Positions 36,464 through 44,900 of a DNA stretch of 64,000 nucleotides are shown piece by piece. The stretch spans positions 558,001 through 622,000 of the forward strand of contig NZ_BMMM01000003.1 in assembly GCF_014645835.1 (NCBI RefSeq), given 5' to 3'. The notes below the pieces were generated by a model that saw nothing but the letters and a program-made list of their open reading frames with translations, ran no database searches and was not told the origin of the DNA. The DNA is from Streptomyces albiflavescens. Its GTDB lineage: Bacteria > Actinomycetota > Actinomycetes > Streptomycetales > Streptomycetaceae. The position numbers and the translations under genes were made by a program. The stretch's first letter is position 1. Every line of letters begins with the position of its first letter.

Positions 36464-38554
36464 GTGTTCACGGGGATCGAAGAGGTCGGCTGGGCGTCGA
36501 TGGGGCACGCCTACACCGACTCGGCGACGGACGTGCCCGACCTGCTGTGGGGTCTCGCCTCGGACGATCCAGCGCGGCGGGACATCGCGCTGGACGGGAT
36601 GTACGGGGCGGTGCACCACCAGGGAGATGTGTACGACAGCACGGTGGCGTGCATACCGTTCCTCTTCGAGCTGGTCGCGACGCCGACGGTCGCCGACCGG
36701 GACGCCGTCGTCGGACTGCTGCGCAGTATCGCCGGCGAGAAGGAGCCCGACCCCGAGGAGCTGGGCGGCATCTTCGAGGACGAGGAGGAGGACGCCGAGT
36801 GGATCCAGCCCTTCCTCGACGCCTCCACGCTGATCCGCGGGCGCGCGGACTTCTTCCTCGACCTGCTCGACGATCCGGACGCGGAGCTGCGCGCCGCGCT
36901 TCCGGGTGCGCTGGCCCATCTGCACTCCGACCCCGCGCGGGTGTTCGCCGCGCTGCGCCCCCGGCTGTCCGTCGAGTCCGACCCCGAGGCCGCACGGGCC
37001 CTGGCTCGCGCCATCGGCAGACTCGCCGTCGATCACGCGGAGACGCTCGGCGCCGAGGCGGGACCGGTCCTGCGGGACATCGTGGACCACACCACCGACC
37101 CCGAGCTGCGCATGACCGGCCTCGCCCAACTGGCCCGCTGCGCACCAGACTTGCTGCCGGAGAACACCGCGGAGCTGGCAGCGGAGGTGATGCGGCTCGC
37201 ATACGAGGCGAAGCACGGACCGGAGGAGGACAAGGAGCCGGAGCCGCAGCGGCCACGCACGGACACGATGGTGTCGTATCTGCGGGAGCTGAAGGCCGAG
37301 CACCGCAAGGCCGTCGACGCCGATGTGGCCGACGATCTGCTGGAAGAGCTGCACCGGGCGCTCGGCGACCGCACCGAGGAGCGCTTCGATCTGCTCAACG
37401 AGCAGCTGTGCAGCCGCGACTGGGGTCAGCGCATCGCCGCGGTACGGATGAGTGGCCTGCTGCTGACGGGCTGGCGCGCACCGAACGATCTGCCGGTGGC
37501 CCTGCTCGCCCGACAGCTCGTGGAGGAGGAACCCGAGCTCTCCGAACGGGCCTTGGGCGAGTTGTGCTACGTGGCCCCGATCGCCGGGGTCATCGCGGAC
37601 ATCCTCGCGGTGTGTGTACGGGAGTGGGACGACGAGTGGGAGCCGGACGGCTGGCAGCGCACGCTCTACGGCAGGGCGCTGGAGGCACTGGCGCTTCAGG
37701 GTGACGAGCGAGCCGTGCCCGCGCTGGTCGACGTCATGGCGGAAGGCGGCGACATACCGGAATATCTGGCCAGGTGGGTCGGGGCGATCGGACCCGAGGC
37801 GGCGGCGCCTCTGGGCCCGGTGCTGCACCGCCGGCTGGCCGCGCTCACGCCCGAAGCCCCAAGCCGGGACAGGAGCTGCCTGATCGACGCGCTCGGAGTG
37901 CTCGCGCCGGCCGGGACACTGCCGCTGATCATCGGCATGCTGGGGGACGACCAGGGCCGGATGACGCACTGGTCGGCGCTTCGGGCCCTCACGCGGTACG
38001 GGCGCTCGGCGGGCGAAGCAGCCGTGCGGCTGCGGGAGTTGGTAGCCTCGGACGCCACCTCGACCGAGGTCGCACTGGATGCGGCGGAGGCCCTCTGGGC
38101 GGTGACCGGTGAGGTCGAGCCGGTGCTGTCCGTCGTCCGCGAGGCCCTCGACTCGGACCACTGGTACGGGCGGTCGGCGGCGCTGCGGATCCTGGGCGCG
38201 CTCGGCCCGACGGGCGCCCCGCTGGCCCCCTGGCTGCGGGAGCTGACGGCGGCCCATGACACGAACACCCCCGCGGCCGTCGCCCTGTGGAAGGTGACCG
38301 GCGACGCCGAGGCGGTGCTCCCGGTGCTGCTGAGCGCGTGGACGGCCATGCCCAAGAGCCGCCCCGCCACGGCGGCCTGCCTGGTCGAGATGGGCTCGGC
38401 GGCCGCCCCAGCCCTCCCCCTCATACGCGAGGAGTTGTCGTCCGTCCGCCGCCACAACAACGACAACTCAACAGGGAACATGCGCTACGACGTGGCCTCG
38501 GACGAGGCGCTGCTGAGGGACTGCCGGACGATCGTGGCCGCGATCGGCGACTGA
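36464..38554 (+). CDS. HEAT-repeat protein, 696 aa
   Basis: Starts at GTG (VFTGIEEVGWASMGHAYTDS). The body is a run of two-helix repeats of 30-40 residues: DPDAELRAALPGALAHLHSD, DPEAARALARAIGRLAVDHA, DPELRMTGLAQLARCAPD, GDERAVPALVDVMAEGGD, GEAAVRLRELVASDATSTEV and TAACLVEMGSAAAPALPLIR. Acidic stretches (EDEEEDAEWIQ, GPEEDKEPEPQ) interrupt it. No catalytic residues seen. These proteins are usual scaffolds in Streptomyces with unknown clients. It begins 123 bp after the DUF1080 gene and converges on the LigD-type gene. Confidence 0.82.
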   Translation: MFTGIEEVGWASMGHAYTDSATDVPDLLWGLASDDPARRDIALDGMYGAVHHQGDVYDSTVACIPFLFELVATPTVADRDAVVGLLRSIAGEKEPDPEELGGIFEDEEEDAEWIQPFLDASTLIRGRADFFLDLLDDPDAELRAALPGALAHLHSDPARVFAALRPRLSVESDPEAARALARAIGRLAVDHAETLGAEAGPVLRDIVDHTTDPELRMTGLAQLARCAPDLLPENTAELAAEVMRLAYEAKHGPEEDKEPEPQRPRTDTMVSYLRELKAEHRKAVDADVADDLLEELHRALGDRTEERFDLLNEQLCSRDWGQRIAAVRMSGLLLTGWRAPNDLPVALLARQLVEEEPELSERALGELCYVAPIAGVIADILAVCVREWDDEWEPDGWQRTLYGRALEALALQGDERAVPALVDVMAEGGDIPEYLARWVGAIGPEAAAPLGPVLHRRLAALTPEAPSRDRSCLIDALGVLAPAGTLPLIIGMLGDDQGRMTHWSALRALTRYGRSAGEAAVRLRELVASDATSTEVALDAAEALWAVTGEVEPVLSVVREALDSDHWYGRSAALRILGALGPTGAPLAPWLRELTAAHDTNTPAAVALWKVTGDAEAVLPVLLSAWTAMPKSRPATAACLVEMGSAAAPALPLIREELSSVRRHNNDNSTGNMRYDVASDEALLRDCRTIVAAIGD

Positions 38555-38622
38555 CGGCCGCCTCCGGGCCCGGCCGCGCTCGCGACGGGCGGCTCTCCCG
38601 CGGAGCCCGGCGCGCTCGGAGG

Positions 38623-39639
38623 TCAACCGTCCTCGCGCTTGGCGCGGCTCGGCTGCACCCGCTTCGGCTCGCCCGGCATCTTCGGGTACTCGGGCGGGTA
38701 CGGCAGATCGCCCAGGCCGTGGTCGTGCTCGTCGCGGCTGGCGAGTTCCAGCAGGCCTTCCAGGGAGAAGGCGTGGTCGTCCATGTCGGCGTGCACATCG
38801 CCGAGTTCGGCGAAGCGCCGCGGCATGGTCGCCAGATCGAAGTCGCGCGGCTGGGCGTCGTCCACCTCGTCCCAGCGCAGGGGCGCGGAGACGGGTGCGT
38901 GCGGGCGAGGGCGTACCGAGTAGGCGGAGGCGATGGTGCGGTCTCTGGCGGTCTGGTTGTAGTCCACGAAGATCTTTTCGCCCCTTTCCTCCTTCCACCA
39001 GGCGGTGGTGACCTGGTCGGGCATACGGCGCTCCAGTTCGCGCCCGACCGCGATGGCGGCCCGGCGCACCTGCGTGAAGGTCCAGCGCGGCTGGATCGGC
39101 ACGAAGACATGCAGGCCCCGTCCGCCGGAGGTCTTGGGCCAGCCGCGCAGATCGCCGTATTCGTGCAGCACCTCGCGCAGTTCGTGAGCGGCACGCACGG
39201 CGTCGGCGTAGTCCGTGCCGGGCTGTGGGTCGAGGTCGATCCGGAGTTCGTCGGGGCGGTCGACGTCGTCACGGCGGACCGGCCACGGGTGGAAGGTGAG
39301 CGTGCCGAACTGGGCGGCCCACAGCACGGCGGCGGGCTCGGTCGGGCACATCTCGTCCGCGCTGCGGCCGCTGGGGAAGGTGATGTGTGCGGTCGGGATC
39401 CAGTCGGGCATGTTCTTGGGGGCCCGCTTCTGGTAGAAGGACTCGCCCGTCACCCCGTCCGGGTACCGCTCCAGGGTGGTGGGGCGGTTGCGGAGGGCGC
39501 GCAGGATTCCGTCGCCGACAGCGAGGTAGTACTGGGCGAGGTCCAGCTTCGTGAAACCGCGCTCCGGGAAGAAGACCTTGCCGGGGCTGGACAGACGTAC
39601 GGTCCTCCCGGCTGCCTCGAGTTCCACCGCATCGCCCAT
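38623..39639 (-). CDS. LigD-type polymerase/primase (NHEJ)
   Basis: 338 residues. This is a stand-alone LigD polymerase domain, an archaeo-eukaryotic-primase-type enzyme that fills gaps during non-homologous end joining. Marks: LSSPGKVFFPERGFTKLDLAQYY at the start, RYPDGVTGESFYQKRAPKNMPDW, catalytic D-x-D in ELRIDLDPQPGTDY (about residue 147), KTSGGRGLHVFVPI (nucleotide binding) and KIFVDYNQTARDRTIASAYS. No ligase or nuclease domain is fused. Start ATG at 39639 chosen; an in-frame start 12 codons earlier lacks homology features. Ku is not in the window. Confidence 0.92.
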   Translation of the reverse strand: MGDAVELEAAGRTVRLSSPGKVFFPERGFTKLDLAQYYLAVGDGILRALRNRPTTLERYPDGVTGESFYQKRAPKNMPDWIPTAHITFPSGRSADEMCPTEPAAVLWAAQFGTLTFHPWPVRRDDVDRPDELRIDLDPQPGTDYADAVRAAHELREVLHEYGDLRGWPKTSGGRGLHVFVPIQPRWTFTQVRRAAIAVGRELERRMPDQVTTAWWKEERGEKIFVDYNQTARDRTIASAYSVRPRPHAPVSAPLRWDEVDDAQPRDFDLATMPRRFAELGDVHADMDDHAFSLEGLLELASRDEHDHGLGDLPYPPEYPKMPGEPKRVQPSRAKREDG

Positions 39640-39798
39640 GCGAGCCACGGTAGGCGCAGCGCGGACACCTCGCACACCGGGCGGACGGCCGTATCACCGC
39701 GCAGAATCGGAGCGGTTCTGCGAGGGTTCCAATAGGCACAGGTCAGATGCCATATTGACCCACCTTCTCACGCCGTTCTCTCACAATCAGCGGGACCG

Positions 39799-40467
39799 TT
39801 AGGCGCGGGCCTGGATGATGAGGGTGCCGACCGTCCGGTTCCCAGGGGGAGCCGCCAATACCGTTGCTCTGGTGCCCGTGAAGCCGTACTCGCTCAGCAG
39901 CCGCTCCCATACCTGAGGCTCGTAGTCCCAGCGCTTCACGACGAGCGGGTCCTCGTCGGCCCCGCGCGGGATGTAGGAGGCCTGGCAGCCGTAGCAGCCC
40001 TCCACCGGCGGCTGCTGCGAGAACACCAGTCGGCCGCCCGGGCGGAGCCGCTCTCGCACCGCGGGCAGCAGCCGGGCCGGGTCGGTGAACCACACCGCCC
40101 CGTACACGGAATAGACCGCGTCGAACATCCCGGTTGCGCCTCGCAGGAACTCGACCGCCTCGGCCCGGTGCAGTTCCATGCCGGGCATCTGCCCCCACCG
40201 CTCACGCGCACCCTGCAGTTGCGCAGGCGACACGTCCACCCCGACGGCCGAACAGTCGAGCGACGCCAGGTGCGCGAGGTTGCCGCCCTTGCCGCAACCC
40301 AGGTCGAGAACCCGGGACCCCGCGGCTACACCGAGGAGTTCGGCGCCCGGCCCGTGGTCCGGGTACTGGGTCCAGTTGAACCAAGTGGTCTCTCCGCGGG
40401 CATTCGTCGGCCGGCGCTCGGGGCGCTGCTGCGCGTAGGTGTCCCAGGCGATCGCCGTGTCTGTCAC
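39799..40467 (-). CDS. Class I SAM-dependent methyltransferase
   Basis: 222 residues with the Rossmann methyltransferase pattern: motif I VLDLGCGKGGNLAHLAS (about residue 53), acidic end of strand 2 VGVDVSPAQL, AVYSVYGAVWFTDP, and LRPGGRLVFSQQP after strand 5. Cys pairs in EGCYGCQASYIPRG are unusual for the family. Last gene of the four-gene leftward arm of the divergent cassette, 78 bp after the GRDP-like gene. Substrate unknown; small molecule or a cassette protein are both possible. Confidence 0.85.
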   Translation of the reverse strand: MTDTAIAWDTYAQQRPERRPTNARGETTWFNWTQYPDHGPGAELLGVAAGSRVLDLGCGKGGNLAHLASLDCSAVGVDVSPAQLQGARERWGQMPGMELHRAEAVEFLRGATGMFDAVYSVYGAVWFTDPARLLPAVRERLRPGGRLVFSQQPPVEGCYGCQASYIPRGADEDPLVVKRWDYEPQVWERLLSEYGFTGTRATVLAAPPGNRTVGTLIIQARA

Positions 40468-40545
40468 GTCTTGCTCCGCTCATAGGGCCAGCCGCCCGGC
40501 TGTGACACCGGACGGCTGGAGTGTCTTACAGGTGATGCTGCTGCG

Positions 40546-41010
40546 TCAGCCGTTCTTGGGGCTGTCCGTGCACCCTGCGTGGCATTGGGTGCACTTAGCC
40601 AGGTTCGGCCACAGCTCCTCGTCGACCGCGAAACCGGCGGCGCGGAAGGCGGCGAGCGTCCGCTCGCGAGTGGCCTGGGGGCCGCTGGCCGTCTCCTCGT
40701 CTTCGTCGGTGGGGACGTGGTGGACGAAGCGACCAACTACGCGCTGGCAGAACTCGGCGTAGTCGACAGTGTGGAGGAGGAACGCGTGCCAGCCGTGGTC
40801 GACCAACTCGCTCGGTACGAGGGACTGGCCGGGCTGCTGGCCGGACGCGGCGATGAACGCTGCGGCCTGGCCGACGATGCGCCGTGCCATCGGGGCGCTG
40901 ATCTCCGGGTGGTCGGTGGTGATGCGGTGGGTGAGCCGGTCGGTCACCTCCGGGTCGATCAGGGTGATCGGGTCGGTGGTGCTCACGGGACGTTCTAATG
41001 CGATGGTCAC
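40546..41010 (-). CDS. GRDP/DUF1399-like helical protein with C-terminal Cys motif
   Basis: 154 residues from a GTG with AGGAGG six bases upstream, the GTG overlapping the stop of the preceding gene. The mid-section DHGWHAFLLHTVDYAEFCQR fits the H-x-W-H...T...Y-x-x-F-C mark of glycine-rich-domain proteins (GRDP, DUF1399), with helices APMARRIVGQAAAFIAAS before it. The end KCTQCHAGCTDSPKNG has three Cys and a His that could hold a metal. Function unknown. It sits in a tight operon with two other Cys-pair proteins and a methyltransferase. Confidence 0.72.
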   Translation of the reverse strand: MTIALERPVSTTDPITLIDPEVTDRLTHRITTDHPEISAPMARRIVGQAAAFIAASGQQPGQSLVPSELVDHGWHAFLLHTVDYAEFCQRVVGRFVHHVPTDEDEETASGPQATRERTLAAFRAAGFAVDEELWPNLAKCTQCHAGCTDSPKNG

Positions 41011-41348
41011 GTGATTCCTCCTGTTGTGGATGATCGCCTCGGGTGAGAGGCGTCTGAACCCGCCCGCCCCCATTGCTCACGGAATACGGGACGGGCGGGA
41101 GTTGAGCCCGGCTCCGGCACGTCCCAACACGCGCCGGAGCCGGGGGTCTGGGTGTGTGGTGCGCTGTGGCAGTCGGGGCAGGCGTAGACCTCGATGTCGA
41201 GGACGTGCGCGCCGCAGCTGCCGCGGGCTATGCCTGCGCTCACGGCCCCGCTCGACAGGCGCTTGCCGCACCAGACGCACGCCCACCCGCTGTACTGCGG
41301 GCGGGTGAGGGCCAGCGCGGACGGCAGCTGCCGCGCGATGGCCTTCAC
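41007..41348 (-). CDS. Small zinc-ribbon-like protein, 113 aa
   Basis: Starts at GTG overlapping the previous stop (GTGA) and ends overlapping the next start, so it is translationally coupled on both sides. Two Cys pairs, ACVWCGKRLSSGAV and VYACPDCHSAPHTQ, with an extra Cys (GSCGAHVLD) between them, suggest one zinc ribbon. The C-terminal third is Pro/Arg/Ser-rich and probably flexible. Homologues are short hypothetical proteins of Streptomyces. Role unknown; the context suggests part of a cassette controlled by the Scr1-like regulator. Confidence 0.7.
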   Translation of the reverse strand: MKAIARQLPSALALTRPQYSGWACVWCGKRLSSGAVSAGIARGSCGAHVLDIEVYACPDCHSAPHTQTPGSGACWDVPEPGSTPARPVFREQWGRAGSDASHPRRSSTTGGIT

Positions 41349-41539
41349 TGGTCGGCGACCGGGATCAGGCCGTGCTTCTCGCGGCAGGGCACGCAGGCGA
41401 AGGTGCCGCCACCCGGGCCGGAGCCGGCCTCGTGGATGCGGACCAGGCGGGCCGTATCGCTGAAGTCCTTGTGCCAGCTGCACCAGGCGTAGTTGGAAGG
41501 GATGGTGCCCGCGGGGGGCGCCTGCGTAGTCTCGGCCAT
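41345..41539 (-). CDS. Small Cys/His-pair protein, 64 aa
   Basis: First gene of the leftward arm. ATG (MAETTQAPPAGTIPSNYAWC) gives 64 residues with C-x2-H (WCSWHKDF) and C-x2-C (FACVPCREKHG), a likely metal-binding pair, flanking HEAGSGPGGGTF. An open frame continues 43 codons upstream but crosses the operator, so the ATG is the better start. Function unknown. Its promoter must lie in the divergent region holding the mirrored 16-bp repeat. Confidence 0.68.
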   Translation of the reverse strand: MAETTQAPPAGTIPSNYAWCSWHKDFSDTARLVRIHEAGSGPGGGTFACVPCREKHGLIPVADQ

Positions 41540-41640
41540 GTCGACTCCAACCAGTCGGCCACGCCCGGGGCCGTTCGCGCGGCCGCCGGGTTTCGTCGTG
41601 TTCGCCGACGCTAGGAGCGTCCTGTGCAGCACGGCCAGCA

Positions 41641-41745
41641 ATGTGCAGTTCTTTGCAGGCATTGCCAATCAACCGCACAGCTGTCGTAATCGCGCCCTTG
41701 ACCAGCCACCCCGATCGGGCGACGGTGGCGCAAAGAACTGCACAT
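41641..41745. promoter_or_regulatory. Mirrored 16-bp operator pair in divergent promoter region
   Basis: ATGTGCAGTTCTTTGC (41641-41656) and GCAAAGAACTGCACAT (41730-41745) are perfect inverse complements 73 bp apart. Each half also has local symmetry TGCA-N5-TGCA-like. The right copy ends 20 bp before the rightward GTG and the left copy is about 100 bp from the leftward ATG, so both arms could be controlled by one regulator, most likely the Scr1-like HTH protein of the cassette. Confidence 0.8.
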
Positions 41746-41764
41746 CGCGTGGACGGAGAAGAGC

Positions 41765-42025
41765 GTGACACTACGGTTCGTCGGGATCGACCCCGACACG
41801 AAGACCGCGGACTCCCCAACCGTGTGGGTCGATCAGGACAAGCAGGAACTCGTCTTCCAGGGATGGAAGCCGGGCCCCGAACTGGAAGGAGAATGCGCAG
41901 CGTTCGAGGTCCCGGGGCACGCGGTCGGCATCCCGGACGACGAGGCAGTCATCCGGATCCCCGCGAGGATGGTGCACATGATCAGGGAGGCGTGCGATGC
42001 CGTCGAGCGAACCGACGATCGCTGA
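41765..42025 (+). CDS. Small acidic hypothetical protein, 86 aa
   Basis: Starts at GTG (VTLRFVGIDPDTKTADSPTV) directly after the right operator copy. The product is acidic, with beta-like TVWVDQDKQELVFQGWK and a helical end ARMVHMIREACDAVERTD. It overlaps the next gene by 29 bp, which implies coupled translation. Similar small proteins sit upstream of DUF397/DUF6879 and Scr1-like genes in other streptomycetes. No function known; it may be a third component with those two proteins. Confidence 0.7.
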   Translation: MTLRFVGIDPDTKTADSPTVWVDQDKQELVFQGWKPGPELEGECAAFEVPGHAVGIPDDEAVIRIPARMVHMIREACDAVERTDDR

Positions 42026-42524
42026 GCTGCTGGACGGCTGTACGCACTCCGCCGTGCACATCGAGATGCGGGACCACTACGGAGTAGCCGCAGAGGCAGA
42101 CGATTTCCGGGCATGGTTGGAAACCGGCCGCCTGGACACCGACCCGGGCTCGCCTGATTGGGCACCCTGGGTCGCCCTCGTCTCCCGTGCGGTGGCCCGC
42201 GGCGTCACCGTGCGCCGGGCCCGCATCGTGTCCGAACCCGTCTCCGACTACATCCGCTACGAGCACGCCTCCACCACCGTCAACCTGCACGCGGGCGAGG
42301 ACGTGCGTTGGCTGCCCCGACGCCAGGCCTCGGACATCGCCTTGCCCAGCAACGACTTCTGGCTCTTCGACGACCGCGTGATCCGCTGGGGCTACTTCTC
42401 CGGCAACGGGGCCATGGTCGGGCACGACATCTCCGACGATCCCGCTGCCGTAAAGCTGTGCTCGGAGGCCTTCGAATCCGTGTGGGCCCGAGCCATCCCC
42501 CACGCCCAGTACGAGATCCACTGA
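41997..42524 (+). CDS. DUF6879-family protein
   Basis: 175 residues matching the DUF6879 pattern: TIAELLDGCTHSAVHIEMRD at the start, DFRAWLETGRLD, VALVSRAVARGVTVRRARIV (basic helix), SDYIRYEHASTTVNLHAGED, the RWLPRRQASDIALP motif, and DFWLFDDRVIRWGYFSGNG. DUF6879 genes usually stand beside Scr1/WhiJ-type HTH genes in actinomycetes and are suspected toxin-like or effector partners, without proof. Here it lies between a small acidic protein and the HTH gene. Soluble; no signal peptide. Confidence 0.85.
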   Translation: MPSSEPTIAELLDGCTHSAVHIEMRDHYGVAAEADDFRAWLETGRLDTDPGSPDWAPWVALVSRAVARGVTVRRARIVSEPVSDYIRYEHASTTVNLHAGEDVRWLPRRQASDIALPSNDFWLFDDRVIRWGYFSGNGAMVGHDISDDPAAVKLCSEAFESVWARAIPHAQYEIH

Positions 42525-42548
42525 CCAGAAAGCACCAGCAGCCAGCCC

Positions 42549-43400
42549 ATGCCCGCCTCGCCGTCCTCCTCAGCCCAGGCCGCCCGTGAAGCCGTGGCCC
42601 ACCGGCTGCGCGACCTCCGTAAGGAAGCCGGCCTGACAGTCGTGCAGCTGGCTGCTGCCTGCAGCTGGCACTACTCCAAGACCTCCCGCATCGAGAACGC
42701 CCTTACCGGGCCATCGACCAACGACATCCGCCGCTGGTGCGCCGCTGCTCACGCCCCGGACCAGGCGCAGGACCTGGTCGTCCAGTCCATCAACGCCGAG
42801 TCGATGTACCGGCAGTGGCGAGACCAGGTCCGCGCCGGGCTGCGCCACATCCAGGAAAGCCGCGTGAAGGCGTTCCGCGAGACCGAGTGCCACCGGCTGT
42901 ACTCCGCGGGCCTCGTACCTGGCCTGCTGCAGACCGAGGGCTATGCGCTCGCGGTCCTCGGGATCGCGGCGAGCGTCCACGGCCTGCCAGTCGACGACAG
43001 TGCCGTTGCCGCCCGCGCCCGCATCGAGCGCTCCCGCATCGTTCATGAGCAGGGGCATCGCTTCGTCGTGGTCATTGAGGAACCGGTGCTGCACTATCGG
43101 ATTGCCGACCCGGACGCGATGGCCGCGCAGCTCGGCTACCTCCTCACCGCCGGTGCGCTGCCTGCGGTGTCCCTCGGTATCGTCCCGATGGCGGCCCGGC
43201 GAACGCACTGGCCCGAGGAGACTTTCCACATCTACGACGACCGTCTCGTGTCGGTCGAGTTGGTGTCCGCCGAGGTGAGCGTGACGCAGCCCGGCGAGAT
43301 CACCCAGTACCTGGAGACGTTCGAGCGGCTCCGCGGCATGGCCGTGTACGGGGCCGAGGCGCGCGCCCTGATCCTCAAGGCCATCGAGGTGCTGCACTGA
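42549..43400 (+). CDS. Scr1-family helix-turn-helix regulator (antitoxin-like)
   Basis: 283 residues. N-terminal XRE HTH (residues about 14-65: VAHRLRDLRKEAGLTVVQLA, WHYSKTSRIENALTGPSTND). The rest is the DUF5753/Scr1-type domain: RHIQESRVKAFRETECHRLY, SAGLVPGLLQTEGYALAVLG, ARIERSRIVHEQGHRFVVVI, EEPVLHYRIADPDAMAAQLG, and VSLGIVPMAARRTHWPEETF. In Streptomyces such regulators (WhiJ type) work with small DUF397 or DUF6879 partners. It is expected to bind the mirrored operator upstream and control both arms. Confidence 0.9.
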   Translation: MPASPSSSAQAAREAVAHRLRDLRKEAGLTVVQLAAACSWHYSKTSRIENALTGPSTNDIRRWCAAAHAPDQAQDLVVQSINAESMYRQWRDQVRAGLRHIQESRVKAFRETECHRLYSAGLVPGLLQTEGYALAVLGIAASVHGLPVDDSAVAARARIERSRIVHEQGHRFVVVIEEPVLHYRIADPDAMAAQLGYLLTAGALPAVSLGIVPMAARRTHWPEETFHIYDDRLVSVELVSAEVSVTQPGEITQYLETFERLRGMAVYGAEARALILKAIEVLH

Positions 43401-43495
43401 CTCCGGACGCACATGAGGGAAGGCCGAGGGCCTTCTGCCAGGCGATGCCGTGGGGGCGCCCGTTGCGTCCACCAGCCACGGGCGCCACCTCCTGC

Positions 43496-43963
43496 CTACG
43501 CCTTCGGCACGGCCCACTCGACGGGGTCAAGGCCATCAGGCCCATAGACGACCCGCTCGGGCCGCCTACTGCCGGGGACGGGGAAGGCGATCAGGCCGGC
43601 GGCGCAACGTCCCGCCTTGATGGTCTTGTCCATGGGGAACTCAGTGCCCAGGCCGCGGGCATGGCGCGGACCGACATTGATGGCGACGATTTGTTCGCGC
43701 TGGTAGAGGCGCTCGCGTGGCTCGGCGATCAACGCTCGCTCGCGCCACGCGCCGATCACCTCCTCGACGTTGTCGCAAGCGCGATCCTGACCAGCGCAGC
43801 GGGCAGTGATGCCGAGGGGGAACGCCGCGGTCGTCTGCGGGTGAGGGGCGATCCTCCCATCCCGGTGGCCGGCGGATTTCTTCGGTCGACGGTTGGGGCC
43901 CGAGGGCGAGTCACACAGACGGGGCGGGGCGCAAGGCTCTGGCAATCCGAGAGTCCTGGGCAC
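43496..43963 (-). CDS. Possible hypothetical protein or decayed gene
   Basis: The C-terminal two thirds reads like a real protein: NVEEVIGAWRERALIAEPRE, RLYQREQIVAINVGPRHARG and AAGLIAFPVPGSRRPERVVY, ending VEWAVPKA. The N-terminal 60 residues are Pro/Arg-rich and look non-coding, so the true start is unknown, perhaps an internal codon near 43800. I recognise no family. It lies in a 780-bp gap after the HTH gene and may be a remnant. Confidence 0.35.
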   Translation of the reverse strand: MPRTLGLPEPCAPPRLCDSPSGPNRRPKKSAGHRDGRIAPHPQTTAAFPLGITARCAGQDRACDNVEEVIGAWRERALIAEPRERLYQREQIVAINVGPRHARGLGTEFPMDKTIKAGRCAAGLIAFPVPGSRRPERVVYGPDGLDPVEWAVPKA

Positions 43964-44178
43964 TTACGGGCCCCCCTGCCGCAGGCGCGCCAACCGAACG
44001 ATTCCGCCCTCAGCGCTCCTTCAGGACATCGCACCTGTTCCTCAGCGCCCAGATGATTCCCTTCACCACGCCTGTTCATTGTTCACTACATGCCGATGCG
44101 TAGCTTCGGCAGCGCGTAAAGAAGGGCAGGTCCGCCGTCGCAGCCATCGAGCGGCGGACACTGCAAGGAGGAAAGGCC

Positions 44179-44469
44179 ATGGAGAAGCTCATGCGGCGTA
44201 TGGCGACCGCGAGCGTTTCCGCGGTATTCGTCGCAGGCACGCTCCTCGCCACCGGCGGCTCGGCGGCGGCGGCCACTGTTCCCGACAGCGGGCTCATTCC
44301 TGCCCGGGTTGTCGTGACTGCGGACACGACGACCATCAGCCTGGACGGCGGACAGGCCGCCAAGCACCGCCTCGACCCCTGGGTACAGGACCAGTTGCTC
44401 GCGTTCAGCCCCTGGATCCGAGATCAGCTGGCGCTGCTCGCGCACTACGACGACCTCGGTCGTCGGTGA
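44179..44469 (+). CDS. Small secreted protein, 96 aa
   Basis: AAGGAGG seven bases before the ATG makes the start firm. Signal peptide MEKLMRRMATASVSAVFVAG then TLLATGGSAAAA with cleavage near AAAA-TV. The mature part is only about 65 residues: SGLIPARVVVTADTTTISLD, then a helical WVQDQLLAFSPWIRDQLALL. No Cys and no enzyme motif. Secreted small protein of unknown function. Promoter probably in the A/T-richer stretch before 44160. Confidence 0.75.
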   Translation: MEKLMRRMATASVSAVFVAGTLLATGGSAAAATVPDSGLIPARVVVTADTTTISLDGGQAAKHRLDPWVQDQLLAFSPWIRDQLALLAHYDDLGRR

Positions 44470-44841
44470 TGCGCGATCGACTCTCATGGGAGGGCGCGTA
44501 CGTGCCGGGCCGGGTGAGCGGGACCCGATCAGGCGCAGGTCCTCACGAATCAGCCGCCGGTGTGCGCCGTGCACGCGCGCACGGCGAACAGGTCTGGGAC
44601 GAGCATGGCCGAGGGCGTGGAGACGGTCGTACGAACTCTCCTGCGCAGGCGTAGGCCGGCGCCGCCGGCCACGACCGAGAGGCCCGCGCGGTCCTCGTGG
44701 CCCAGCGTCGTGATCAACTGTCCCGGGCTGCCCATGGCGATGGGGCTGTGCCCGACGAACATCAGAGGGAGTGCGGGCCGATCCCTCGTCAGGCGGTACT
44801 TGGGATGCCCGCAGGGGGCGCAGCGCGTACGCAGCGAAAAT
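44470..44841. other. Gap with gene fragments, no firm gene
   Basis: About 370 bp. A minus-strand frame (44550-44762) reads MFVGHSPIAMGSPGQLITTL and on, which may be the remnant of a larger protein, but there is no start signal and neither strand gives a complete gene. Otherwise nothing supportable. Confidence 0.4.
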
Positions 44842-44879
44842 GCCTGTCCCGGCTCAAGTGCACTTGAGCCGGGACAGGC
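44842..44879. terminator. Perfect 38-bp palindrome, bidirectional terminator
   Basis: GCCTGTCCCGGCTCAAGTG is followed directly by its inverse complement CACTTGAGCCGGGACAGGC with no spacer. It lies 21 bp beyond the ferredoxin stop and closes the leftward operon of six genes. Confidence 0.85.
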
Positions 44880-44900
44880 TGTTCGCGCCGCTGCGGGGGC

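Noticed and set aside
34073..38455. A 1460-codon open frame on the minus strand covering three + strand genes
   Set aside because: It is antisense to genes with signal peptides, copper-site and HEAT motifs; its own product is Arg/Val/Gly/His-rich with no domain, as expected from GC-rich antisense frames.
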